Below are positions 1-8,319 of a stretch of DNA of 64,000 bases, in pieces. The notes beneath the pieces are model-generated. The model did not search any database and was not told the origin of the DNA. It saw only the letters and a program-made list of their open reading frames with translations. Position 1 is the stretch's first letter; the number at the start of each line of letters is the position of its first letter. Where the stretch lies: the NCBI GenBank assembly GCA_022360055.1, contig JAKSDO010000284.1:1-64000 (forward strand), given 5' to 3'. The position numbers and the translations under genes were made by a program. Origin of the DNA: Cytophagales bacterium (GTDB taxonomy: Bacteria > Bacteroidota > Bacteroidia > Cytophagales > Cyclobacteriaceae).

Positions 1-338
1 CCAGGGAACTGTGAAGTATTAGGCCGGGCTCAGGTGTCCTGTTTACCGGCTTTTTCTAAGGTGTGGATATGTCACGCTTGCGCGCCACCGGGGTTTGTGC
101 CTCCCATACCATGCGCCATGTTTGTTTGAGCAGTTGCAGTTTATTGTTTAGTCGATAGGGAGATACATCCGATTGGAATCACAGATTTGTAAAAAGTAAA
201 TACGATTTGATTTTACAGCGGGATATGACAGATAGAAACAGAAAACCTGCTCGGTTTAAATTGCCCGATCAACCGTGCCGCTGTGATAACATATATAAAC
301 ATTCTTATCCAAAAAGGAACGAAGGGAAACAAGCAGAC
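1..338. other. Upstream region of the GH78 gene, no gene seen
   Basis: No convincing coding region is visible before the rhamnosidase gene. A TTG codon at 207 is in frame with that gene, but the 44 residues it would add are polar and do not resemble a signal peptide. I treat it as leader. No exact TAnnTTTG promoter element was found. Confidence 0.5.
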
Positions 339-2798
339 ATGAACAGAAACCTAAGTAATAAAAATAGAATCATGGCCTTCATGCCTTTAATTGCAACGAT
401 CTTATGGATGAGTTGTACGGACACAACAAGTCCCGAAGGCAGTTCGGACGTTTGGAGCAATGCCAAATGGATAGCATATGAACAACTTCAGGATAGTATG
501 AAGGTAGTTCCCGGCGTGCATGGTTCGGGAGACGCCCTGGGGCACAGATCCAAAGATCGCTCCATTGTCCCGTTGTTTCGAAAGGATTTCACCGTAAGAA
601 ACAAGGTAAAGAGTGCCTCGATAAGTATTAGCGGATTGGGTCATTACGAATTGTACTTGAACGGAGCCAGGGTCGGTGACAGGTTTCTATCTCCGGGATG
701 GACGAATTATCAAAAACGAATATTGTATAATACGTATGACTTAACCGCACAGGTAAAAGATGGAGGTAACGCCATCGGTGTTCTTGTCGGAAATGGCTTT
801 TACTACATTAATCGCGAACGCTATCGCAAACTGGTAATCGCGTACGGCTACCCAAAATTAATCTTTAACATTAGAATCGAGTATGAAGACGGCTCGGCAG
901 ACAACATTGTATCGGATGAAAATTGTAAGGTAGCCCCGTCTCCGATTACTTTCAGCAGTATTTATGGCGGTGAAGACTACGATGCGACCATGGAGCAACC
1001 GGGGTGGAACAATTTTGGGTTTGATGATTCAAAATGGAAAGATCCTGTTTTAATTGATGACCCCAGGGAAAATCTTGTCCCTGAAAAAGATTTTCCTCTT
1101 AAGGTCATGCAAAAGTTCAATACCCACAGAATTTTTAAATCGGAAACCGGGAGAACAATTTACGATTTTGGACAAAATGCATCCGGGGTTATTTCATTAA
1201 AAGTAAAAGGGAATAGAGGTGCTCAGGTAAAAATACGTCCGGATGAACTAATCGACGGAGACCGGAATATTACGCAACGCAGTGGTGGCGGGCCTTATGA
1301 GTTCAACTATACCCTGAAAGGTGCAGGCATTGAAACGTGGCAACCCAGGTTTACTTATTATGGGTTCAGATATGCCGACGTCGAATTGGCAGAGCCTGCC
1401 GGTGCTTCGACAAAAACCGAAATCATTGAGCTCGAAATGCTGCATACGCGCAATTCGGCGCGAACCGTAGGAACATTTCACTGTTCCGATACGCTTTTTA
1501 ACAAGATATTCGAGCTCATTAACTGGGGCATCAAAAGCAATATGGCCAGTGTGGCCACGGATTGTCCGCACCGGGAAAAACTTGGCTGGCTTGAGCAAAC
1601 ATACCTCATTGGTCCGTCGATGCATTACAATTATGATATCCATTCCCTATACAATAAGATCGTGGACGACATGATTGATTCTCAGCTCGACAACGGCCTG
1701 GTTCCTGACATTGCACCGGAGTTTGTCCCCTTTGAAGGCGGATTTCGCGATTCTCCCGAATGGGGAAGCGCATCGGTGATAATTCCCTGGCAGGTGTACC
1801 GGTGGTATGGCGATACGGAAGTGCTGAAAAGGGCTTATCCGATGATGACGCGGTATGTAGAGTATCTTCGTGGGATGTCGGAAAACAATATACTCCATCA
1901 TGGATTGGGCGACTGGTACGACCTTGGGCCAAAACATCCCGGAGAAGCGCAGCTTACCCCCAAAGCCCTAACGGCGACATCCATCTATTATTACGACTTG
2001 TTGATCCTTGAGAAGGTGGCAAAGCTGTTGAATAAAGATGTCGACGCAAAGGGGTTTGGCGATTTGGCGAAGGAAGTCAGAAAGGCCTTTCAAGCGAAGT
2101 TTTATGATCCCGAAACAGGTGTTTGTTCGACCGGAAGTCAAACCTCCTATGCGATGGCGCTCTATACGGGGATATTGCCTGGGCAGGATAGGGAGAACGT
2201 GTTCAATAACCTTATTGATGCCATAAAACACAATGATTATGCATTGACATCAGGTGATATCGGCTATCATTTCCTGGTTCGCGTATTGAGCGAAAACGGC
2301 AGGTCCGATGTCCTTTACAAAATGAATAACCGAAGCGACAGGCCGGGCTATGGCTATCAGTTAAAAAAGGGCGCCACCGCTTTAACCGAAAGCTGGGCTG
2401 CGCTTTCCGATGTATCGAATAATCATATGATGCTCGGGCATCTCATGGAATGGTTTTATTCAGGATTAGGTGGAATTTATCAAAGCGACAGCTCATCTGC
2501 ATACAGGGACATTGTTATTGCTCCGAAACCTGTCGGTGATATTAAATGGGTCAAATGCTCCTACGATTCGCCGCAAGGCCTTATTCTTTCCGAATGGGAT
2601 CTCAGCGAAGATGTGTTTACTGTGATTGTTGAGATCCCTGAGGCCACCTCGGCAAAAATTATTATGCCCGATGCATATAAGAGCTCACCTCCGGAGGTAC
2701 TTGACGTAATCGGGCAGGAAGCCATCGAAGTTGAAACTTGGAATGGTATTTTTAAGGTAAAACCCGGAAAGTATAAGATCACCGCCAGATCGGGATAA
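339..2798 (+). CDS. Alpha-L-rhamnosidase, GH78 family, lipoprotein
   Basis: Predicted secreted exo-glycosidase releasing terminal alpha-L-rhamnose from plant or algal polysaccharides. I chose the ATG at 339 because it opens a lipoprotein signal peptide ending in the lipobox LWMSC, with a purine-rich GGAACGAAGGG about 10 bases upstream. The order fits bacterial rhamnosidases: an N-terminal beta-sandwich with GHYELYLNGARVG and SPGWTNYQKR, a second beta domain with YDFGQNASG, then an (alpha/alpha)6 barrel. The acidic catalytic motif reads DCPHREKLGWLEQ, a common Bacteroidota variant of DCPxRDExxGW. The late TALTESWAA segment probably holds the second catalytic Glu. About 819 residues, full length. 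It stands alone on the plus strand. Family is confident; the natural substrate is inferred. Confidence 0.93.
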   Translation: MNRNLSNKNRIMAFMPLIATILWMSCTDTTSPEGSSDVWSNAKWIAYEQLQDSMKVVPGVHGSGDALGHRSKDRSIVPLFRKDFTVRNKVKSASISISGLGHYELYLNGARVGDRFLSPGWTNYQKRILYNTYDLTAQVKDGGNAIGVLVGNGFYYINRERYRKLVIAYGYPKLIFNIRIEYEDGSADNIVSDENCKVAPSPITFSSIYGGEDYDATMEQPGWNNFGFDDSKWKDPVLIDDPRENLVPEKDFPLKVMQKFNTHRIFKSETGRTIYDFGQNASGVISLKVKGNRGAQVKIRPDELIDGDRNITQRSGGGPYEFNYTLKGAGIETWQPRFTYYGFRYADVELAEPAGASTKTEIIELEMLHTRNSARTVGTFHCSDTLFNKIFELINWGIKSNMASVATDCPHREKLGWLEQTYLIGPSMHYNYDIHSLYNKIVDDMIDSQLDNGLVPDIAPEFVPFEGGFRDSPEWGSASVIIPWQVYRWYGDTEVLKRAYPMMTRYVEYLRGMSENNILHHGLGDWYDLGPKHPGEAQLTPKALTATSIYYYDLLILEKVAKLLNKDVDAKGFGDLAKEVRKAFQAKFYDPETGVCSTGSQTSYAMALYTGILPGQDRENVFNNLIDAIKHNDYALTSGDIGYHFLVRVLSENGRSDVLYKMNNRSDRPGYGYQLKKGATALTESWAALSDVSNNHMMLGHLMEWFYSGLGGIYQSDSSSAYRDIVIAPKPVGDIKWVKCSYDSPQGLILSEWDLSEDVFTVIVEIPEATSAKIIMPDAYKSSPPEVLDVIGQEAIEVETWNGIFKVKPGKYKITARSG

Positions 2799-2992
2799 AT
2801 CCGGCTGCCGGCATTAGGCCGGGAACGCCAGCCACCAGGAGCGCACACGCAAACACAGCTTATCCGAATAAGAGTGAAGAAAAAAACGACACAGCGAATG
2901 AAAACACTTGAAAGCATAGATAGAAACCGACAGGGCATGGGACATGTTAAATGAAGCGGGATACATGAATTAACCGCGCAGCATTGAAAACA

Positions 2993-3847
2993 TCACGGGA
3001 TCCAGAAAACACCGACGGAATAGGAAGGGGCGGCGAGGATCAACCTACCCCATATTGCGGCACCAATATTTGCCGATAGGCCAAAGTGATCGTTAAACTT
3101 AAAGCCGACTTCCGGAGAAATGGTAAAGAATTCCATGTTGTTCCCAAATATACTCGTGCCGGTGGTGTTGAAGTTGTTCTGAATGTTTTTAAACGACCCC
3201 ACACCATAGGCCTGAAGAATAAGTATCCACTTGTTCAATTCTACGCCGGTTTTAAAGCCATATCGGAATTCATTGGAGTAATTTTTTGTGCGTTGATTGT
3301 AAGCGCCGTACACCGAAACAAATGGATATTTTCCACCGATGTTAAAGGATGTACTTGCATCCAGTCGAAATATATGATAAAATTCGCCGATCCCGGTTTG
3401 CAGCGATCCGTCAGACCCACCTTCCACAGTTCCAAACGGAATACCCAGCGAATACGATCCGGCAAGAAAAACGGGCCCTTTCTGAAGAAGTCCATACTTG
3501 ACCGTAAGTTCCGTATCACCTACGGAATTTATTGCTTCGCCTTCCTGAATGATTTCGCCTGTTGTCGCCGACTCCTGATCGTAAGACAAACTTCTCGTAA
3601 AAAACGGGAAGTAGAGCACCGCAGTTAATCGATCTGAAATGCCATATTCACCATAAATGCTTGTAACATAGGTTGCCCTGGTCTGGTTGGGATCGATTTG
3701 CCCCGTACTCGTATAGTGTTTGTCGGATACCAACCACCATTGGCTAAGCTTTAAGTAACCTTCCTTTTTGGATTGCACCCAGCCGTCTCCCGCACTTGTC
3801 AGGGTAACGGTACCAAACAGAATTATTGATAATAATGTCTTTTTCAT
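2993..3847 (-). CDS. Outer-membrane beta-barrel protein, MetA/phenol-degradation-like
   Basis: This 284-residue protein starts with a signal peptide (MKKTLLSIILFGTVTLTSAG) and continues as alternating beta-strand sequence rich in Tyr, Phe and Gly, ending in SVGVFWIP. The pattern of short strands such as YGISDRLTAVLYFPFF and LTVKYGLLQKGPVFLAGSY resembles the transporter-like barrels that databases label MetA-pathway of phenol degradation. Substrate is unknown. It lies 7 bases downstream of the Big2+DM13 lipoprotein on the same strand, so the two are probably co-transcribed and may work together at the outer membrane. Barrel assignment is good; the family name is from memory. Confidence 0.75.
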   Translation of the reverse strand: MKKTLLSIILFGTVTLTSAGDGWVQSKKEGYLKLSQWWLVSDKHYTSTGQIDPNQTRATYVTSIYGEYGISDRLTAVLYFPFFTRSLSYDQESATTGEIIQEGEAINSVGDTELTVKYGLLQKGPVFLAGSYSLGIPFGTVEGGSDGSLQTGIGEFYHIFRLDASTSFNIGGKYPFVSVYGAYNQRTKNYSNEFRYGFKTGVELNKWILILQAYGVGSFKNIQNNFNTTGTSIFGNNMEFFTISPEVGFKFNDHFGLSANIGAAIWGRLILAAPSYSVGVFWIP

Positions 3848-3854
3848 GGTAACA

Positions 3855-4520
3855 TCATGGTTTTAATTCACCATCGCCTACCGGGACAAGAAATGGCTTA
3901 CAGTAAAACAACACAAAGCCATATTTCGTCAAGGCAATGTCTTCGGAGATCTCGTAAGATTGCGCCCCGGAAAATGCTTTGACCTTGGCTACTTCCAAAG
4001 CTTCGTTAATGGATTTCACATTGTTTGTGAGGTATACGTACAGGCCCGGGAGTGCAGAGGTGGTATTGAAAGTATCGTCAAATTCAAGTACCGTTTTCCC
4101 TCCTGTTTTTTTAAGAATGGCTCTTCCGCTGAGCGGGTAGGAGCTCACTGTTTTTAATTCCGCGACGCGTTCCTGTACGACTCCGGTTGTGGTATCGCTG
4201 ACGATCAAAGACAGAGAGTCCGACAATCCGTTTGCCGTTGCTATTACCATAGCCTCTCCCAGTTTCAGGCCGGTAGCCATACCTTCATTATCGATCGACA
4301 AAACAGACACATCCGAGCTTTTCCATTCGAACGCAGCCGCTTCAGCTACACCGATATTATTTAAATAAGTTGCTTCAAACTGGTATGAGCTGTTAACTTT
4401 TAGGCTGCTGATAGGATTATCGATCGATACTTTAGCTTCGACAAAGTCGTCTACGATGTCCGTACCTATGCAGCCGAACATGCAGAACATGAGGCCGATT
4501 ATAAAGTAATCTTTTCTCAT
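3855..4520 (-). CDS. Lipoprotein with Big2 and DM13 domains
   Basis: A 221-residue predicted lipoprotein (signal peptide with lipobox FGC near residue 17). Residues about 28-107 look like a Big2 Ig-like domain (SSYQFEATYLN, FEWKSSDVSVLSID, GMATGLKLGEAMVIA). Residues about 115-221 match the DM13 electron-transfer-type domain: LSGRAILKKTGGKTVLEFDD, PGLYVYLTN, FSGAQSYEIS, and the single Cys in FYCKPFLVPVGDGEL that is characteristic of DM13. DM13 domains are proposed to bind a redox cofactor, but their biochemistry is poorly established. Co-transcribed with the barrel downstream, 7 bases away. The domain call rests on motif recognition. Confidence 0.78.
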   Translation of the reverse strand: MRKDYFIIGLMFCMFGCIGTDIVDDFVEAKVSIDNPISSLKVNSSYQFEATYLNNIGVAEAAAFEWKSSDVSVLSIDNEGMATGLKLGEAMVIATANGLSDSLSLIVSDTTTGVVQERVAELKTVSSYPLSGRAILKKTGGKTVLEFDDTFNTTSALPGLYVYLTNNVKSINEALEVAKVKAFSGAQSYEISEDIALTKYGFVLFYCKPFLVPVGDGELKP

Positions 4521-4700
4521 TTAAGTACGTATTTTTTTGCTAAACAAATGATTTGGTTATGGATAAACTGTCGCGGATAAAACATTCTCATTGCCCGCCT
4601 TTGTCGATGTGACATAAACCGTACTTAATATTTTTATTCGCTGTGCTTCGTACAGGCATTCTTTTCAATATTGCGGTTTGCGAGCACGCTGTTAAATAAA

Positions 4701-4764
4701 GTAATGGCTGAAGAAATATGACTATGGCAATATGTCAACTCCTCTTCCCGCTCTTCAGCCATAC
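4701..4764. repeat. Long-loop inverted repeat downstream of the anti-sigma-K-like lipoprotein gene
   Basis: GTAATGGCTGAAGA at 4701-4714 is complementary to TCTTCAGCCATAC at 4752-4764, with one bulged A and a loop of about 37 bases. It sits between the stop of the lipoprotein gene (4777) and the next gene. The loop is long for an intrinsic terminator and no T-tract follows. It may be a weak transcript-end structure or chance. Confidence 0.35.
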
Positions 4765-4776
4765 TTTACATAACGC

Positions 4777-5655
4777 CTATTTAGTTGCTGTTCCTGTCGG
4801 AAAAGATCCAAGATTTTTATCCAATGTATAGGTCAGGTGATCCATCGCCATAGCAGGTATTCCGGCCGCCAGCGGTTTTAGAGTAAAGGGATTTGGACTG
4901 TTGTCCGGATCCGGCTCAATGCTTATTACGGCAGTTCCCCCGCTTAGATCCGTAGGAAAATTTAATCCGGCCGGAGCATTTCTCAGATAATCTTCGCCCG
5001 GGAACGGAGGGCCGTCCATATCACCGCTAAATGGATCATCTTCGTCGACTTCGTCTACGGCCGTAAATTTTCCGCTCGTCACCGGCTGGCCGTTGATCAC
5101 CACCCAACCTTCGTATTTCCATCCTGCCGGTAAGGTCGGCAGATCGAGGCCGACAGCCGGTGATCCACCGCCTAAATCGAGGAACCAGATTCCGCTGTTT
5201 TCATTTGTGTCCGGCCCGTCGGTCGGAGTAGCCAGAATGTATTTCCCCGCCGAAGAGTTGAAATCATCTCCCAATGCTGCGCCATGTCCTACGGAGAGAC
5301 CGGCGCTGGTGCCGCTAAAATCGCCTCCCAACAGATGCACGTCGCTCGGCCCTGCATCATTATCCGGTACGGGCTCGATGGTCAAAACAAATGTCGATGC
5401 TTTGTCCAGGTCGGTTGCATTTACCGAAAAAGAGGTTTTTGACATGGTGCCATTAGCATCTACGCTAAAAGTTCCCGAACTAATTGCGGCACCATCGACA
5501 ATCAACCAACCTTCATAAATGGCGTCACTGCCGAGGTCTTCCAATCCTGAAATATTTAAATTCAGGTTTTTCATAGGATTCGAATCTTCGCTTTCTTCAC
5601 ATGCTGAAAAAAACAGTAATGTTAGTAATGCTGAAAATGTGAGTAAATTTTTCAT
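4777..5655 (-). CDS. Lipoprotein with two anti-sigma-K-like (RskA C-terminal) domains
   Basis: About 292 residues from the ATG at 5655, which opens a lipoprotein signal peptide ending FFSAC; a longer frame to 5700 lacks a plausible signal. The mature protein contains two tandem copies of one module. YEGWLIVDGAAISSGTF pairs with LTIEPVPDNDAGP, and YEGWVVINGQPVTSGKF pairs with ISIEPDPDNSPNP. This Y-x-x-W-L-x-x-G...G-x-F...x-E-P signature is that of the extracytoplasmic domain of anti-sigma-K (RskA). No cytoplasmic sigma-binding part or membrane helix is present, so it is not itself an anti-sigma factor. It may sense or bind something at the cell surface. Divergent from the response regulator gene and preceded by a copy of the shared GTGAT repeat. 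Confidence 0.75.
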   Translation of the reverse strand: MKNLLTFSALLTLLFFSACEESEDSNPMKNLNLNISGLEDLGSDAIYEGWLIVDGAAISSGTFSVDANGTMSKTSFSVNATDLDKASTFVLTIEPVPDNDAGPSDVHLLGGDFSGTSAGLSVGHGAALGDDFNSSAGKYILATPTDGPDTNENSGIWFLDLGGGSPAVGLDLPTLPAGWKYEGWVVINGQPVTSGKFTAVDEVDEDDPFSGDMDGPPFPGEDYLRNAPAGLNFPTDLSGGTAVISIEPDPDNSPNPFTLKPLAAGIPAMAMDHLTYTLDKNLGSFPTGTATK

Positions 5656-5717
5656 GAGTATTAAAATTTTATATTTGCAATTCAACGCAAGAAAAATCAC
5701 CTCACCCTCACGGAAAT

Positions 5718-5733
5718 ATCACAAAAGTATCAC
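5718..5733 (-). promoter_or_regulatory. GTGAT-N6-GTGAT operator candidate (lipoprotein side)
   Basis: On the minus strand this reads GTGATACTTTTGTGAT, a direct repeat of GTGAT with 11-base spacing, about 63 bases before the lipoprotein start. It overlaps TACTTTTG (5729-5722), an exact TAnnTTTG -7 element. A near-identical copy lies at 5910-5925 on the plus strand in front of the response regulator. Tandem half-sites spaced 10-11 bases are typical of OmpR/PhoB-type regulators. Confidence 0.6.
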
Positions 5734-5831
5734 GGCGCGGGCCTCATTCGGGTCGATAGACAAAAAGTCGCCCGTAACTTATACATTTTCAGTAAGATAA
5801 AGTATTATAGTGCTCAAATCGGAATTCCGGT

Positions 5832-5862
5832 CAAATGTGAACAAATGTCATGGAATTGACAT
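5832..5862 (+). promoter_or_regulatory. CAAATGT direct repeat plus ATGTCA inverted repeat in the divergent intergenic region
   Basis: CAAATGT occurs at 5832-5838 and again at 5842-5848, spaced exactly 10 bases. The second copy runs into ATGTCA-N6-TGACAT (5845-5862), a 6-bp inverted repeat. Both lie between the divergent lipoprotein and response regulator genes, so they could be a second binding site. These are short motifs and could be chance. Confidence 0.35.
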
Positions 5863-5909
5863 CGGATAAACACCGGTCCGGCTTATTCTTATAAAAAATG
5901 TTTTCCATT

Positions 5910-5925
5910 GTGATCATTTTGTGAT
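5910..5925 (+). promoter_or_regulatory. GTGAT-N6-GTGAT operator candidate (response-regulator side)
   Basis: Reads GTGATCATTTTGTGAT on the plus strand and ends 34 bases before the regulator ATG at 5960. It differs from the copy at 5733-5718 by two bases and is oriented toward its own gene. The arrangement suggests that the regulator controls both its own operon and the divergent lipoprotein. Confidence 0.6.
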
Positions 5926-5959
5926 ACTTAATCCATTCTTTCGATATAAAAACATTTCT

Positions 5960-6661
5960 ATGAACAAAGTATTAGTAATCGAAGACGATCCGGATATTGT
6001 GGATTTACTGGAAATCCACCTCAAAGACCTTTCCTGTGATCTTATCAAATCCTATTCCGGAGAGGACGGGCTGCTGCAGGTAAGAAGTCATCCACTCGAT
6101 CTGGTGATACTTGATATCATGTTGCCGGGGATCGATGGTATGGAAGTGTGTCGAAGGATACGGAGTGAACAGATTAATGTTCCGGTACTGATGCTCACCG
6201 CAAAATCCGAAGAGATAGATAAAGTTTTAGGACTGGAAATCGGAGCCGATGATTATCTGACCAAACCATTCAGCATACGCGAATTCATAGCGAGAGTAAA
6301 GGCAATATTCAGAAGAACCCAAATGATCCAGGAAAGTCTGAATTCCGACGGGAGCAATATTATTGAAATTGGCGAATTGAGGGTTGACGTCGAAATGAGA
6401 AAGGTGACCCTTCAGGGTGAAAAGGTCGATCTTTCTCCAAAGGAATTTGAACTGCTGGTGCTCCTGGCCTCAAATCCCGGCAAAAGCTATAATCGTTCCC
6501 GCTTGTTAAATCTGGTTTGGGGATATGATTTTGAAGGATATGAACACACGGTTAATTCACACATCAACCGTTTGAGGGCCAAAATAGAGCCTGATATGGC
6601 CAACCCAACCTATATCTTGACGACCTGGGGAGTCGGGTATAGATTCAATGAAGAACTTTAA
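5960..6661 (+). CDS. OmpR/PhoB-family response regulator
   Basis: A 233-residue two-component regulator. I chose the ATG at 5960 because the receiver fold starts there (MNKVLVIEDD); the upstream in-frame ATG at 5921 lies inside the operator candidate. The receiver domain has the acidic pair EDD at 8-10, phospho-acceptor D52 in LVILDIMLPG, T80, and K102 in YLTKPF. The C-terminal winged helix (about 140-233) has the OmpR-type signature LSPKEFELLVLLASNPGK and HINRLRAKIEPDMANP. The kinase gene follows 9 bases later, so the two form an operon. Two tandem-repeat operator candidates nearby suggest autoregulation and control of the divergent lipoprotein gene. Confidence 0.95.
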   Translation: MNKVLVIEDDPDIVDLLEIHLKDLSCDLIKSYSGEDGLLQVRSHPLDLVILDIMLPGIDGMEVCRRIRSEQINVPVLMLTAKSEEIDKVLGLEIGADDYLTKPFSIREFIARVKAIFRRTQMIQESLNSDGSNIIEIGELRVDVEMRKVTLQGEKVDLSPKEFELLVLLASNPGKSYNRSRLLNLVWGYDFEGYEHTVNSHINRLRAKIEPDMANPTYILTTWGVGYRFNEEL

Positions 6662-6670
6662 AGCAGATTT

Positions 6671-8164
6671 ATGAAGACGAAGACGATCTCAAATAGATTA
6701 TATTGGAAGCTGTCACTTACGTTTTTAGTGATTCTCCTCATGGTCGGCCTGGCGTATGTAAGTACAACCGCTTATTTTTCAAATAAGTTCTTTGAGGAAA
6801 CAACTCAATTACTCCATGCTAAAGTTGCCAACCATTTGATTGAAGAAAAATTTCAGAATGCCTCTCCGTTTTTGGAAGACGGATCCGTAAATAAACCTTT
6901 GTTTGGAGATATTATGCATGATATGATGGCTGTAAACCGGGGGATCGAAGTGTATTTACTAGACAATGAGGGAACCATTCTTTATTCGGTGGTGCTCAAT
7001 CATGATGAACCCGAAGCACCTAAAAAATCCGTGGATCTAAAGCCCGTAAAACAGTTTATCGAAAAGGATGGAAAGATATACCTACTTGGTGATAACCCGC
7101 GTAATGAGCATGAACCGAAAATATTCTCTGCCGCCCGTTTCGATCATGAAGGCCACCGGGGATATATTTATATCGTGCTCGCCGGCGAGCAGTTTGATGT
7201 GGTTGCAAGTAGTTTATCCGGCAGCTATTTTATGAAGCTCGGCACAGGCTCCATGGTGCTTACCCTGTTTTTCGCCCTCGTTATCGGTCTAATTGCCATA
7301 TGGTATTTAACCGCCAACCTCAGGAGTGTAATCGATACGGTCATCCGGTTTAAAGAAGGCGATACGATGGCCAGAATCAGCAATGCCGAAAAGACGGATC
7401 TCGCCGAATTGGCCATGACGTTTAATCAAATGGCGGATACCATAAATGACAACATGGACAAGCTAAAGGCACATGACAAGCTGCGTCAGGAGCTTGTGTC
7501 CAATGTATCGCACGATTTGCGGACACCCCTGGCGATCATCCATGGATATACGGAAACCTTGATAATTAAGGATAAGGAATTGACAGAGCAGGAAAGAATG
7601 CAATACCTGAACAACATCAATAGCAGTACGGAAAAGCTGGGCACCCTGGTTGCCCAGCTCTTCGAATACTCGAAATTGGAGGCAAAACAGATCGAACCTC
7701 AAAAAGAGCCGTTTCTCATTTCCGAATTGGCTATGGACCTCTATTATAAGTACCAGATTTTGGCGAAGGAGAAATCTATCGAGCTTAAAATTGAGATGGA
7801 GGAAGGATTGCCTCTGGTGTTTGCCGATATAGCTCTAGTGGAGCGGGTAATTCAGAATTTGATTGATAATGCCCTGAAATTTACGCCGGAAGGAGGGACG
7901 ATATCGTTGATATTAAGTCATAACGAAAACGATGTGGAGGTTACGGTAAAAGATACCGGAATGGGTATTTCAGAACAGGAACAAACTTATATTTTCGAGC
8001 GGTATCGAAAGGCCAAATCACCTACAAAAGAAAATTTCGGCGCCGGACTTGGTCTGGCGATCGTAAAGAAAATTCTGGATATTCACAATGCTTCTATCAA
8101 GGTGATTTCCAAACCAAATCACGGGGCGGCTTTTCAGTTTGCCTTGCCGGTATACTCAAGTTGA
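6671..8164 (+). CDS. HAMP-domain sensor histidine kinase
   Basis: A 497-residue membrane kinase and the partner of the preceding regulator. Transmembrane helix 1 is about residues 12-34 and helix 2 about 195-215; between them lies a periplasmic sensor of about 160 residues. A HAMP linker follows, then a HisKA domain with H281 in VSHDLRTPLAIIHGY. The ATPase domain has the N box NLIDNALKFTP, G1 VKDTGMGIS and G2 GAGLGLAIVKK. All expected kinase motifs are intact. The ligand is unknown. Because the divergent target gene is a secreted lipoprotein, an envelope or extracellular cue is likely (inference). Confidence 0.95.
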   Translation: MKTKTISNRLYWKLSLTFLVILLMVGLAYVSTTAYFSNKFFEETTQLLHAKVANHLIEEKFQNASPFLEDGSVNKPLFGDIMHDMMAVNRGIEVYLLDNEGTILYSVVLNHDEPEAPKKSVDLKPVKQFIEKDGKIYLLGDNPRNEHEPKIFSAARFDHEGHRGYIYIVLAGEQFDVVASSLSGSYFMKLGTGSMVLTLFFALVIGLIAIWYLTANLRSVIDTVIRFKEGDTMARISNAEKTDLAELAMTFNQMADTINDNMDKLKAHDKLRQELVSNVSHDLRTPLAIIHGYTETLIIKDKELTEQERMQYLNNINSSTEKLGTLVAQLFEYSKLEAKQIEPQKEPFLISELAMDLYYKYQILAKEKSIELKIEMEEGLPLVFADIALVERVIQNLIDNALKFTPEGGTISLILSHNENDVEVTVKDTGMGISEQEQTYIFERYRKAKSPTKENFGAGLGLAIVKKILDIHNASIKVISKPNHGAAFQFALPVYSS

Positions 8165-8319
8165 ACCTTATTTACGTTTCCGGGATCTATTCGATTATTG
8201 GACACGAGTGCGAAAAATTCCGAATTTTTCAAAGCACAATAAAAATTTATGCTAAATTTAAGTCTATATTAAGCCTTCATAATGTTCGGCTTGCACTTGA
8301 ACTAGTCACATGATCATCG

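Noticed and set aside
8212..8230. GAAAAATTCCGAATTTTTC palindrome after the histidine kinase gene
   Set aside because: Very AT-rich and without a T-tract; too weak to call a terminator with confidence.
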